A program made the position numbers and the translations under genes. The notes under the pieces were generated by a model. The model was not told the origin of the DNA. It did no database searches and was given only the letters and a program-made list of their open reading frames with translations. A DNA stretch of 64,000 bases from Nostoc sp. PCC 7524 (GTDB lineage Bacteria; Cyanobacteriota; Cyanobacteriia; Cyanobacteriales; Nostocaceae): positions 2,757,501 to 2,821,500 of the forward strand of contig NC_019684.1 in the NCBI RefSeq assembly GCF_000316645.1, given 5' to 3'. Shown here piece by piece: positions 25,175 to 36,240 of the stretch; the first letter of the stretch is position 1, and each line of letters starts with the position of its first letter.

Positions 25175-27100
25175 ATGCTCTACCCAAAGCGTTTTAGCCA
25201 ATTTACCAAAGAACACCCAGATACTTTAGCCGCCTTACTTTGCGGGGTGCTGTTATTTCTGGGATGGTTGACATTGCATCTTGGTTGGTTGGGTTTAGCA
25301 CTACTGCTGTTACCTGCTGCTTATGTCATCGGTGGTTATGAAAGCGCCCGTGAAGGGCTGACTACCTTAATTAAAGAAAAAGAACTGGATGTAGATTTAC
25401 TGATGATTGTGGCGGCTGTGGGTGCGGCGGCTTTGGGTTTATGGCGTAGAGAATACTACTTAATTATTGATGGGGCAATTTTGATTCTCATCTTTGCTAT
25501 CAGTGGCGCACTGGAAGGTTATGCCATGCAGCGAACTGAGAAGAGTATCCGCAGTTTGATGAGTTTGACACCAGATACAGCTAGGGTGTTACACCAGGGA
25601 GAGGAAGCAACTGTTCCTATCAGCCATCTCAAAGTAGGGGATGAAATAGTTGTTAAGCCGGGTGAATTAATTCCTACCGATGGCATGATTGTTTCTGGTT
25701 ACAGCACTATCAATCAAGCTGCAATTACTGGTGAATCTCTACCTGTAGAAAAGACTATAGGTGATGAAGTATTTGCTGGAACAATCAATGGTTATGGTGC
25801 ATTGCAGCTCAAAGTTCACAAACCAGCCGCCAGCAGTTTGATTCAGCGTGTGATTCGGTTAGTAGAACAAGCCCAAACAGAAGCACCTCCTTCTCAGGAG
25901 TTTATTGAACGCTTTGAAAGGGGATATGCGCGAGTCATTGTCATAGCTGGGGTGTTGCTAGCAACTTTACCGCCATTTTTGTGGGGTTGGGAGTGGGAAA
26001 CCACTATTTACCGGGCTTTGACTTTTTTGGTGGTGGCTTCTCCCTGTGCGTTGATGGCGGCGATTATGCCCACATTACTTTCGGGGATTGCGAATGGTGC
26101 TAGACAGGGGATTTTATTTAAGAATGGCGCACAGTTAGAGAAGATTGGTAAAGTCAGAGCGATCGCCTTTGATAAAACTGGTACTCTCACCACAGGACAA
26201 TTGCAAGTATCTCAGGTGATAGCTACTGGTAATTACTCCCTTGATGATGTCTTGAAAGCAGCCGCAGCTTTAGAATCATCCTCAGAACACCCCATTGGAG
26301 AGGCAATTGTGCAAGCTGCTAGTAACTTGACATGGGTACGTGCAGTTGAGGTACAAGCTATACCAGGGCAGGGAATCATTGGTACAGCTAATAACCAAGG
26401 GGTAATTGTCGGGAATATGGCTTTTGTGCAGCAGTATGTAACTCAAATGTCAGAGGAGTTATTAGCAAAAGCACAACATTGGCAACAGGAGGGTAACACT
26501 GTAGTTTGGGTAGCACAAGCAGGAAGCAGGAAAGAAGAATATGAAATCACGGGTATGATTGCGATCGCAGATATGTTGCGCCCGGAAGCAGCTACAACTA
26601 TTGCCCGGTTGCGAGAGGTGGGAGTAGAAGAAATCGTCATGATTACTGGGGATAATCAGCGCACCGCCGAGAGTGTCGCCCAAGCTGTGGGGATTGACTT
26701 GGTATATGCCGAACTACTACCTGAAGATAAATTAGATGTGATTCGGAGTTTACAGAAAAAGTATCAAACAGTAGCAATGGTAGGAGATGGCATTAATGAT
26801 GCACCAGCGTTAGCTCAAGCATCCGTAGGGATTGCTATGGGGGCAGTAGGTAGCGATGTTGCTTTGGAAACCGCAGATATAGTATTAATGGCAGACAGAC
26901 TGGAAAAAATTGCTACGGCGATGCAATTGGGTAAGCGATCGCACAGTGTAGTTAAACAAAATATAGTTATTGCCCTAGGGTTTATTGCTCTGCTGTTAGT
27001 TGGTAACTTTCTAGGTAACATTAACCTACCCATCGGTGTGATTGGACATGAAGGTTCTACCGTATTGGTAACTTTAAGTGGATTGAGATTGTTGAAATAG
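25175..27100 (+). CDS. coaT: Cobalt-exporting P1B-type ATPase (CoaT)
   Basis: A 641-residue heavy-metal P-type ATPase. Visible are the actuator motif AITGESLPVEK, the phosphorylation site AFDKTGTLTTG, SSEHPIGEA, and MVGDGINDAPALAQ. The transmembrane metal site is SPC (VVASPCALMAAIMP) instead of CPC, and the last helix has HEGSTVLVTLSGLRLL; both are typical of the P1B-4 subgroup that exports cobalt. There is no N-terminal metal-binding domain, again as in CoaT. Eight helices flank the cytosolic domains. It is preceded by a MerR-type operator, and its regulator coaR lies on the other strand beyond two inserted genes. Confidence 0.92.
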   Translation: MLYPKRFSQFTKEHPDTLAALLCGVLLFLGWLTLHLGWLGLALLLLPAAYVIGGYESAREGLTTLIKEKELDVDLLMIVAAVGAAALGLWRREYYLIIDGAILILIFAISGALEGYAMQRTEKSIRSLMSLTPDTARVLHQGEEATVPISHLKVGDEIVVKPGELIPTDGMIVSGYSTINQAAITGESLPVEKTIGDEVFAGTINGYGALQLKVHKPAASSLIQRVIRLVEQAQTEAPPSQEFIERFERGYARVIVIAGVLLATLPPFLWGWEWETTIYRALTFLVVASPCALMAAIMPTLLSGIANGARQGILFKNGAQLEKIGKVRAIAFDKTGTLTTGQLQVSQVIATGNYSLDDVLKAAAALESSSEHPIGEAIVQAASNLTWVRAVEVQAIPGQGIIGTANNQGVIVGNMAFVQQYVTQMSEELLAKAQHWQQEGNTVVWVAQAGSRKEEYEITGMIAIADMLRPEAATTIARLREVGVEEIVMITGDNQRTAESVAQAVGIDLVYAELLPEDKLDVIRSLQKKYQTVAMVGDGINDAPALAQASVGIAMGAVGSDVALETADIVLMADRLEKIATAMQLGKRSHSVVKQNIVIALGFIALLLVGNFLGNINLPIGVIGHEGSTVLVTLSGLRLLK

Positions 27101-27405
27101 GGCATGGGGCATTGGATTTTCCCCTCTGCTCTAGGCTGACTTTTTCAGGGGTTGAAAATTCATGCCTAATCCTTTCCTTGTTTAAGTAATGAGTAATGGG
27201 TATTTACTCATTACTCATTACTCATTACTCATTACTCATTACTTATTACTCATTCTCCCCAGTCCCCAATTTTTAAATAAATCTTCCTATGAAAAGTTAA
27301 ATTAAATACAGTTATTAAATTGTAATTATTGATCAAATTTGATTGTTAAAAAATCAAGAATAAGTCACAAAATTAAAATGGTTTTTATTTTTCTTATTGT
27401 CTATC
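27101..27405. other. Spacer with (ATTACTC)n repeats
   Basis: At about 27185-27255 there is a run of (ATTACTC)n heptads preceded by its partial complement (AGTAATGGGTATTTACTCATT), so a hairpin can form. The remainder, 27260-27405, is AT-rich leader of the PsiE-type gene with no other structure I can support. Confidence 0.7.
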
Positions 27406-27915
27406 ATGGAACGTAAGAAATTATTATCCTTGCGAGACGATATGCCAAAACGGATCATCACCCAATTAAATACTTGGTTCAATCGAGATAGTATTGTCAG
27501 TAATCTCGAAGTTTTTCAAGACATTATTATTATTTCGCTATGTGTTGGTTTGTTCTGTGTGATGTTGATCCGCCTTGTTGATATGTTTTTGTCTTTTTTA
27601 AACCCATTAGACTTACGGGAAGTCACTTCTGATATTCTGTTTATTTTGATTCTGGTAGAATTATTTCGCTTGTTAATTGACTATTTACAAACACAAAAGA
27701 TATCAGTAGGTGCAGCAGCCGAAATTACTATAGTTTCAGCGTTACGGGAGGTAATTATTCGGGGAGTCTTAGAAATTCCCCGTGATCAGATTTTTGGCAT
27801 CTCTATATTTTTAGTAGTTTTGACAGGTATTTTAGTCGTTGTGCCTTGGATATCTCGCTTTTTTGAACACGTCAGAATTATGCCCGCAGAAACATTATCG
27901 GAAGATTTGGAATGA
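27406..27915 (+). CDS. PsiE family membrane protein
   Basis: A 169-residue protein with four membrane helices (FQDIIIISLCVGLFCVMLI, ILFILILVELFRLLIDYL, the segment around AAAEITIVSALREVIIRGVL, and ISIFLVVLTGILVVVPWI). It matches the phosphate-starvation-inducible PsiE family; the role of PsiE proteins is not defined. A TTG at 27397 would add MSI; I prefer the ATG at 27406. Pho-box-like direct repeats upstream were not recognised. It is a single gene between repeat-rich spacers. Confidence 0.75.
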   Translation: MERKKLLSLRDDMPKRIITQLNTWFNRDSIVSNLEVFQDIIIISLCVGLFCVMLIRLVDMFLSFLNPLDLREVTSDILFILILVELFRLLIDYLQTQKISVGAAAEITIVSALREVIIRGVLEIPRDQIFGISIFLVVLTGILVVVPWISRFFEHVRIMPAETLSEDLE

Positions 27916-28057
27916 CTCTCGAACAACTCGACTGTATGAGTAAATACCCAATTTAATTTAGGTATGATTATGTAAGGTATAGTGAATTATTCATGGTATT
28001 ACTATTAATGCAAAAAATTTAAATTTATATTATCTATAAACAGTAGATTTGGAATTG

Positions 28058-28249
28058 TAAGAGGTTGTTTGACAAGTGGTTGGCTGTGATTTCCGGTACT
28101 TATTGATCCCCCCTAGCCCCCCTTAAAAAGGGGGGTAAACCTCTTAAAGGCACTCTTTTGAAGCGATGCCCTGAGCTTGCCGAAGGGGGGATTTAGGGGG
28201 ATATAAAATGTTGTGCTACCAACAAGAGGACTTTTAAAACATCCTCTAA
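28058..28249. mobile_element. MITE family 1, complete copy (GAGG...CCTC)
   Basis: The element runs from GAGGTTGTTTGACAAGT (28061) to ACTTTTAAAACATCCTC (ending 28246), which are inverted repeats of each other. It is flanked by TAA on both sides (28058-28060, 28247-28249), a TNA target duplication as made by some IS5-family elements. It is 186 bp long, codes for nothing, and contains internal palindromes (CCCCCCTTAAAAAGGGGGG type). The same ends occur at 56554-56936 and at the IS left end, 63633. Confidence 0.85.
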
Positions 28250-28345
28250 AATTATTTTTTACAAATCCATGTAATTCTTATTTAGGCTATATTGATAACT
28301 CGTTATACCCTAGATAAAAATGGGATTCTGATTAAGGGGTGCTAA

Positions 28346-29476
28346 ATGAATCAGGTTGTGATTAATGATACTACCTTACGGGATGGGGAACAGGCGGCTG
28401 GTGTTGCTTTTAACCTAGAGGAGAAAATAGCGATCGCTACATTTCTAGATACCATTGGCGTTGATGAAATCGAAGTTGGCATTGCAGCAATGGGGAAAGC
28501 TGAACAAAACGCGATCGCCGCTATCTGTGAGTTAGGTTTACAAGCTAAACTCTTGGGTTGGAATCGAGCCGTTATATCTGATATTCAAGCTTCCATTGCT
28601 TGTGGCTTACAGCGAGTACATATATCAATACCTGTGTCTAGCATCCAAATTGCCGCCAAATTTCAAGGACAATGGCAAGTAGTGCTACAAAAACTCAAAG
28701 ATAGTATGAGTTTTGCCGTAGATATGGGGCTTTTCGTCTCCGTAGGTGGAGAAGATGCTTCTAGAGCCGAAGACAACTTCTTGCTGGATGTAGTGCTGTC
28801 GGCACAAGAATGGGGCGCATCAAGATTTCGCTTTTGTGACACAGTAGGTATTCTCGAACCCTTCACCACCTACGCCAAAGTCAAACAACTGGTGACAGCT
28901 TTAGCCATTCCCGTAGAAATGCACACTCACAATGATTTTGGCATGGCAACAGCCAACGCTCTCGCTGGTATCAAAGCGGGTGCTTTATCAGTTAATACCA
29001 CAGTCAACGGCTTAGGCGAAAGAGCTGGCAATGCCGCCTTAGAAGAGGTTGTGATGGCTCTCAAACACTTATATCATTATGATTTAAAGCTAGACACAAA
29101 GCGGTTATTAGAAATCTCTCGGTTGGTAGCATCCGCATCAGGTTATGGTTTACCACCGTGGAAAGCCATTGTAGGAGAAAATACCTTTGCTCATGAATCG
29201 GGTATTCATGCTCATGGCGTAATGAAAAATCCCCATACTTATGAACCGTTTGCACCCGAAGAAGTGGGGAGAGAAAGAAATTTAGTGATAGGTAAGCATT
29301 CTGGTAGGCATTTATTATCTAGCGTATTGCAGCAACACGGCATTACTCTCAACCAAGAAGAAACCCAATCGATTTTAGAAGCAGTCAGACAAGAGTCAGT
29401 ACAGAAAAAACGCAGCCTCACCACACAAGAACTTTTATATTTAGTACAAGCACAGCAGCATTCTTGTGCTAGTTGA
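28346..29476 (+). CDS. nifV: Homocitrate synthase (NifV)
   Basis: A 376-residue enzyme that condenses acetyl-CoA and 2-oxoglutarate to homocitrate, the organic ligand of the nitrogenase FeMo-cofactor. Marks are [17 protein letters not shown] at the N terminus, [18 protein letters not shown] with the metal-binding HxH, and [14 protein letters not shown]. Closely related isopropylmalate synthase is longer, with a regulatory C-terminal domain that is absent here. The ATG has AAGGGG seven bases upstream. It is not next to other nif structural genes, so it may be a second, unlinked copy, as known in some Anabaena strains. I found no clear NtcA site upstream. Confidence 0.92.
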   Translation: MNQVVINDTTLRDGEQAAGVAFNLEEKIAIATFLDTIGVDEIEVGIAAMGKAEQNAIAAICELGLQAKLLGWNRAVISDIQASIACGLQRVHISIPVSSIQIAAKFQGQWQVVLQKLKDSMSFAVDMGLFVSVGGEDASRAEDNFLLDVVLSAQEWGASRFRFCDTVGILEPFTTYAKVKQLVTALAIPVEMHTHNDFGMATANALAGIKAGALSVNTTVNGLGERAGNAALEEVVMALKHLYHYDLKLDTKRLLEISRLVASASGYGLPPWKAIVGENTFAHESGIHAHGVMKNPHTYEPFAPEEVGRERNLVIGKHSGRHLLSSVLQQHGITLNQEETQSILEAVRQESVQKKRSLTTQELLYLVQAQQHSCAS

Positions 29477-29516
29477 ATTGGGGATTGGGAAGACGACGAA
29501 GAAAATAACTATTGCC

Positions 29517-29612
29517 TATTTGCCTGTTGCCTGTTGCCTGTTGCCTATTGCCTGTTGCCTATTGCCTATTGCCTATTGCCTGTTGCCTATTGCCTATTGC
29601 CTATTGCCTATG
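29517..29612. repeat. (CCTATTG/CCTGTTG)n heptad repeat
   Basis: About 13 tandem copies of TGCCTATT / TGCCTGTT heptads directly after nifV. This is the complement of the (CAATAGG)n repeat seen at 7106-7189 and several other places. Its end overlaps the last codons of the convergent gene. Confidence 0.9.
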
Positions 29613-30440
29613 ATCAAACTCAACTTGTTGGATTGTGGCTTGGAAGAAGTCAAAGTAATTATCTTTACCAAACCACCAGCCAACATTGACTTGATAAGGA
29701 ATAGTTAAACCGCCAAACGTCTTTTCTGCTTGGCATTTGCCGCCAAAAGGAATGTATGCCCAAGTACCATCCTCAGTATAATTGCTCCAACGGGGTAAAG
29801 AAATCTCTAAGAGTTTGCCATCTGCATCAATGACTAGAGTCAGGGTAACGGGTTGATCATCAATCTTTAGACTGGCTTGAATTGTATTGTTAGCGATCGC
29901 TGCCCATTCCACACCATGCTGGGGTAACAAAGCCGATGGCAACCAGAGAAATTCACACGCCAGTCTGCCAATGCTGGCGCGGGCAGTATCTTGATTATGG
30001 ATATTAGCCACAGGCAACAATCCCCACAAGGAAAATTGCACTCCTCCCAAACCATTGATGTAATAGTCACCGCCTTGCAATAGTCCCCGCCCGATATTAG
30101 CCAGCCAGACAAAACCCTGTGATGTCAGGATTTCTTGGGCTTGCATTGCTAGCCAGGGTTTATCCTTTCCTAGCCTAAATTGCCCCTGCATATCCAAAGT
30201 GACAGAAGTAGGGAGGAGAGTTCCGGGTGCGATCGCGTGTAAAAAATAACGCTGTGTAGGAGCAGGTAAACCAGCAATCATCTCTTCTGTAAAGTATTGC
30301 TGTGTAGATGCAGAGTGCTGTGTAGCGCACAATCGCCAAATCTTTCTTACTTCCTGGCTAGTTCTAATTCGCCGGATGACGAGAAATACAACACCGATTA
30401 GTAACAAGATGACGATGCCAATAAGAATATTTGCCTTCAT
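29601..30440 (-). CDS. DUF6544-like membrane-anchored protein
   Basis: A 279-residue protein with an N-terminal membrane helix ([18 protein letters not shown]) followed by a soluble domain containing [53 protein letters not shown] and [20 protein letters not shown] blocks. It resembles the DUF6544 (formerly DUF6920) family, without known function. An ATG at 30461 exists, but GAGGA correctly precedes the ATG at 30440 (MKANIL). The C-terminal codons lie in the heptad repeat of the nifV spacer (ending EFDHRQ), so the true C terminus may have been altered by repeat growth. Confidence 0.65.
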   Translation of the reverse strand: MKANILIGIVILLLIGVVFLVIRRIRTSQEVRKIWRLCATQHSASTQQYFTEEMIAGLPAPTQRYFLHAIAPGTLLPTSVTLDMQGQFRLGKDKPWLAMQAQEILTSQGFVWLANIGRGLLQGGDYYINGLGGVQFSLWGLLPVANIHNQDTARASIGRLACEFLWLPSALLPQHGVEWAAIANNTIQASLKIDDQPVTLTLVIDADGKLLEISLPRWSNYTEDGTWAYIPFGGKCQAEKTFGGLTIPYQVNVGWWFGKDNYFDFFQATIQQVEFDHRQ

Positions 30441-30619
30441 CACAAAATCCTCTGAAAGCATGATGAATCATCTTACGAAAATCAACATGAGGAAAGCGTG
30501 AGGAAGCCGCCGCTATCACTTTCCATAACGTTAGGTAGAGGTAACTATACCTAGAGATATTTAAGGTAAGGCAAGCAGTATTGCTGCTGGTAAACCTAAA
30601 CATTGGAAAGGTTGTAATC

Positions 30620-30988
30620 ATGGCTATACAAGAACTAACTTTGAATCAAATTAACCAAGAATTGCAGAATTGTATTCAAAACTGCTTGGACTGTCACAGT
30701 ATCTGTCTGAATACAATCACATACTGTCTACAAAAGGGTAATCGTCACACAGAGGCTGCTCATATCCAATTACTATTCGATTGCGCTGAAATTTGTGAAA
30801 CCAGTGCTAACTTTATGCTGCGGACATCTGACTTACATACTCGTACCTGTGCTATTTGTGCCGAAGTGTGCGATCGCTGCGCTCAAAACTGCGATCGCTT
30901 TGGAGATGATGCTCAGATGAAAGCTTGCGCTGATATGTGTCGCCGTTGCGCTGAGTCTTGTCGGCAAATGGCAATGGCAAGGGCGTAA
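30620..30988 (+). CDS. Cysteine-rich four-helix bundle copper-binding protein (DUF326/Csp-like)
   Basis: A 122-residue protein with regularly spaced cysteines along helices (CIQNCLDCHSICLNTITYC, CAEICETSANFM, CAICAEVCDRCAQNCDRF, CADMCRRCAESCRQMA). This matches the DUF326 / cytosolic copper storage protein family, four-helix bundles whose inward cysteines can bind many Cu(I) ions. No export signal is seen, so it should be cytosolic. The start at 30620 (MAIQELT) has a GGAAAGG box; the frame extends upstream to 30581 without support. It is not linked here to a copper sensor or exporter. Confidence 0.85.
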   Translation: MAIQELTLNQINQELQNCIQNCLDCHSICLNTITYCLQKGNRHTEAAHIQLLFDCAEICETSANFMLRTSDLHTRTCAICAEVCDRCAQNCDRFGDDAQMKACADMCRRCAESCRQMAMARA

Positions 30989-31154
30989 CTGAAATAGAGT
31001 CCGCTTAGTTTAAGGTTTTTGTAGGGGGAAAGGGTAATTTTCTTGCGGTTGTCATTTGTTTCACCCATATTGGCATAGGTGCAGAAAGGAAGAGCTTTCA
31101 AGCCAAAACAACCCTGATCTGGTATGTTAAATATCCTGGGCTTTGGAACCGTTT

Positions 31155-32198
31155 ATGTCTTACTTCCGCACCAATGTTGATGCAATGGCTAGCTACGTTC
31201 CTGGTGAGCAACCACCACGGGGTACACAAGTTATCAAACTCAACAGCAACGAAAATCCCTACCCTCCCTCCCCTGCGGCACTAGCAGCATTGCAAAATAT
31301 TGATGGTGAATGGTTGCGACGCTATCCAGAACCGTATGGGGGACAATTTCGGCAAGCTGTCAGTCAAGTTTTGGGCGTTCCCAGTGACTGGATCATCGTT
31401 GGTAATGGTAGCGACGAACTGTTAAGCATAGTGATTCGTGCTTGTGCAGAACCGGGGGGAAAGATAGTTTATCCCATGCCAACCTATGTGTTATATCGCA
31501 CATTAACAGAAATGCAAGCTGCGGAAATTATTGAGATTCCTTACCCAGAAGACTATAGTTTGCCACTACAAGCATTGATAGAGGCAGATGGGGCTGTCAC
31601 CTTTATTGCATCACCTAATAGTCCATCTGGACACGTTGTACCCAATGATGACTTAAGAAAATTAGCTAATCAATTAACAGGAGTTTTAGTAATTGATGAA
31701 GCATACGTAGATTTTGCTGACGAAACCGCTTTAGATTTAGTGCAAGAATATGACAACGTAATTATTATTAGAACTCTATCTAAAGGTTATTCCTTAGCAG
31801 GATTAAGACTAGGGTTTGGTATAGCAAATCCACAGTTATTATCAGGTTTATTTAAAGTCAAAGACAGCTATAACATTGATGCGATCGCCTGTATAATTGG
31901 TGCATCTGCTATCATCGATCAAGCTTATAAAAATAGTTGTGTTGCTAAGATTAAAGCCTCAAGAAATCAACTAACACAAGACCTAAAAAAATTAGGTTTC
32001 CGCGTCTGGGATTCCCAAGCCAACTTCCTGCTAGTCCAGCCTCCCCAAAATAATGCCGAATATCTCTATCAACAACTCAAAGCCCAACAAATACTCATCC
32101 GTTACTTTAAGCAACCAGGATTAGACGATAAATTACGAATTACCATTGGCACTGAACAACAAAATCAAACATTACTAACAGCACTTACCAATATCTGA
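31155..32198 (+). CDS. hisC: Histidinol-phosphate aminotransferase (HisC)
   Basis: A 347-residue class I/II PLP-dependent aminotransferase that converts imidazole-acetol phosphate to histidinol phosphate in histidine synthesis. Visible are KLNSNENPYPPSPAALAAL, the cofactor region VGNGSDELLSIVIRA, VIDEAYVDFAD, the PLP-lysine in RTLSKGYSLAGLRLGFG, and the C-terminal LRITIGTEQQN. An in-frame TTG upstream gives four extra residues; the ATG at 31155 (MSYFRTN) is the usual start. Transaminases of this group can also act on aromatic substrates; HisC is the most likely assignment. Confidence 0.9.
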   Translation: MSYFRTNVDAMASYVPGEQPPRGTQVIKLNSNENPYPPSPAALAALQNIDGEWLRRYPEPYGGQFRQAVSQVLGVPSDWIIVGNGSDELLSIVIRACAEPGGKIVYPMPTYVLYRTLTEMQAAEIIEIPYPEDYSLPLQALIEADGAVTFIASPNSPSGHVVPNDDLRKLANQLTGVLVIDEAYVDFADETALDLVQEYDNVIIIRTLSKGYSLAGLRLGFGIANPQLLSGLFKVKDSYNIDAIACIIGASAIIDQAYKNSCVAKIKASRNQLTQDLKKLGFRVWDSQANFLLVQPPQNNAEYLYQQLKAQQILIRYFKQPGLDDKLRITIGTEQQNQTLLTALTNI

Positions 32199-32284
32199 TA
32201 GACAAAAACTCCGCGTACCTCTATGATTTTCTGCGTTGAAATTCATCCGGATCACTTCAAATAAAACTGAATAATAAATTTACA

Positions 32285-32638
32285 GTGAATCTATATGCTC
32301 AACTTATGCAGATGCCCCAACGCGTATCAGTTCGCTATAAAGACACCAACTACAACACCAGTGAGATACGCTTAAAAACCTTCCGCCTAGGTTTACAAAC
32401 GTGGGAAGAACAAACTAAACCCAGAAAAACCGAGCTGTATGAGTTTATTTTGTCCTGTATCAAGCAAATAGATCGCCAGGATAGGTTTATGATTTCTCTA
32501 TTATTTGTAGAGTTAGCAGATATCATCCGTGATTCAGCTTTAGATAGAGGCATGAAAGAGGATCTGATTAAAATAGCCTTTCGAGAATTTGCCTGTGCGA
32601 TCGCAGACTTTGAAGATGTTGCCAAACAGGAGAAATAG
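32285..32638 (+). CDS. Hypothetical protein
   Basis: A 117-residue, mostly helical protein (ELYEFILSCIKQIDRQDRFM, LFVELADIIRDSALDRGMKE). I do not recognise a family. The GTG start at 32285 has no good ribosome-binding site; the in-frame ATG four codons before MPQRVSVRY (near 32309) is an alternative. Codon use and the steady coding frame up to the stop suggest a real gene. Confidence 0.5.
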   Translation: MNLYAQLMQMPQRVSVRYKDTNYNTSEIRLKTFRLGLQTWEEQTKPRKTELYEFILSCIKQIDRQDRFMISLLFVELADIIRDSALDRGMKEDLIKIAFREFACAIADFEDVAKQEK

Positions 32639-32977
32639 GCGGTATTGGGGATTGGGGACTGGGGATTGGGAGCAGGACATCAAGCAATCATACACCCGTT
32701 ACACTAGCATTGATATCTTGCACCAGATTTTCATCCCGCCAAGAAATAAATTTCTGGGGTGCATAGCTCCAGTCAGATAAATCTGACTAGAAAAATCTTT
32801 CCGTCCGTTTTAGCGGACTTAGGCTATGATACTCTCCATTGATTCCGAGGCGGAATATTGGTTAGGTGCAAGATATGAGAAGTCTGTCACCTGTCACCTG
32901 TCCCCTGTCACCTGTCACCTATCCTCTGTCACCTGTCACCTGTCACCTATCCTCTGTCACCTGCCATAAACAAGAAC
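32639..32977. other. Spacer with heptad repeats and small palindromes
   Basis: Contains (GGGGACT)n near 32645-32670, the palindromes AGTCAGATAAATCTGACT (near 32771) and GTCCGTTTTAGCGGAC (near 32803), and a long (TGTCACC)n run at about 32884-32962. The convergent KGG gene ends in this spacer. No gene is supported. Confidence 0.7.
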
Positions 32978-33355
32978 TTATTTATTCTTGTTTTTATTTT
33001 TATGGCTTTGCCGTCCTGCTTCGGCGTGTTGCTCCCGTGTACCACCACGAGTTTTGGTTTCTTCACTACTATCTTCGATATCTTCTGTTTCTGTCGTTTC
33101 TTCTGTTTCTTCCCTATTTTCCTTCTTGCGTCCACCACCGTGAGAATGTTTACCACCTTCACGGCCGATTTCAGCCATGTGTTCTCTGTCTTGACTTACA
33201 GTTTCGCCACCTTTGCGCCCAGCTTCACGCGCTTCTTCAGGGGTGAATTCGTGGGCAGTTCCCTTTTCGTGAGCAGCATGGCCACCTTTGCTAGCAATCT
33301 CGCGCTGCTTGTCTTCATCCATAGAAGCGAAACCGCGTTTGCTTGTATCTGACAT
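32978..33355 (-). CDS. KGG-repeat stress-type hydrophilic protein
   Basis: A 125-residue, very hydrophilic, probably disordered protein. The N-terminal half has KGG-type motifs (RGFASMDEDKQREIASKGGH, EEAREAGRKGGETVS, HMAEIGREGGKHSHGGGR). They match the KGG family related to Bacillus GsiB and other general-stress or desiccation-type proteins. The C-terminal half is an acidic stretch (EETEETTETEDIEDSSEETK), then a KNKNKNK tail. The ATG has a GGGAG box seven bases upstream. A role in stress tolerance is inferred from the family. Confidence 0.85.
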   Translation of the reverse strand: MSDTSKRGFASMDEDKQREIASKGGHAAHEKGTAHEFTPEEAREAGRKGGETVSQDREHMAEIGREGGKHSHGGGRKKENREETEETTETEDIEDSSEETKTRGGTREQHAEAGRQSHKNKNKNK

Positions 33356-35798
<2,443 letters not shown>

Positions 35799-35963
35799 AG
35801 ATAAAATCTTTGTTGTGGCTGACTTACTTAGCTCTTTGTTCGCCTGAAGCTAGTTGTGAACAGATTTTAGCACCGCACGAGTGACAAGTCCTCTATACCG
35901 CCATTCATTATCAACTTTACCCTCATGCGTAAGTCCTAAATACTTACTTTTATCAATTTTCTT

Positions 35964-35993
35964 GTTAAGAAAGATGTTTATAATGGATAGCTT
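35964..35993. repeat. Solo end of MITE family 3
   Basis: GTTAAGAAAGATGTTTATAA followed by TGGATAGCTT is identical to the right end of the nested element at 56622-56834. The other end is not visible upstream, so this is a fragment. A different inverted-repeat element begins nine bases further on. Confidence 0.75.
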
Positions 35994-36002
35994 CAAAAGG
36001 GG

Positions 36003-36191
36003 GGTGGTTTCATACGAAAAAAGAAAAATCTATAAGTCTTGATTTTTCGTTTTATAGCAGAAATTTTGACCCCTGTCCATAGCTTGCTTTCCTTCGGAAC
36101 GCTACCGCGAACCCGTAGGGTACCTCTCCCCCACGGGGGGAGAAGCTTTGAAAGTTAGGTTTATTTTTTTCTCTGGTTGTATGAAACCACC
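36003..36191. mobile_element. MITE-like element with GGTGGTTTCATAC ends
   Basis: A perfect 13-base inverted repeat, GGTGGTTTCATAC (36003-36015) and GTATGAAACCACC (36179-36191), bounds 189 bp of non-coding sequence. The interior holds a second, imperfect palindrome and the common TTCGGAACGCTACCGCGAAC repeat. No target duplication is obvious. The structure suggests a non-autonomous transposable element. Confidence 0.65.
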
Positions 36192-36240
36192 CTGCCCTCA
36201 CCCCTCTTAAAAAGGGGAAAACGTTCCCAGTCCCCAATCC

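Noticed and set aside
26443..27105. Several minus-strand frames within coaT.
   Set aside because: They are shadows of the ATPase gene and break its conserved motifs.
28250..28345. An NtcA-type site upstream of nifV.
   Set aside because: GTA occurs, but no TAC at the right distance.
29466..29708. An 80-codon plus-strand frame after nifV.
   Set aside because: Composed of the (CCTATTG)n repeat translated as repeated CLLPIAY; repeat sequence with no coding features.
32866..33246. Plus-strand frames of 126 and 116 codons over the KGG gene.
   Set aside because: They begin in (TGTCACC)n repeats and otherwise are antisense to the KGG-repeat protein, which has a good ribosome-binding site and family match.
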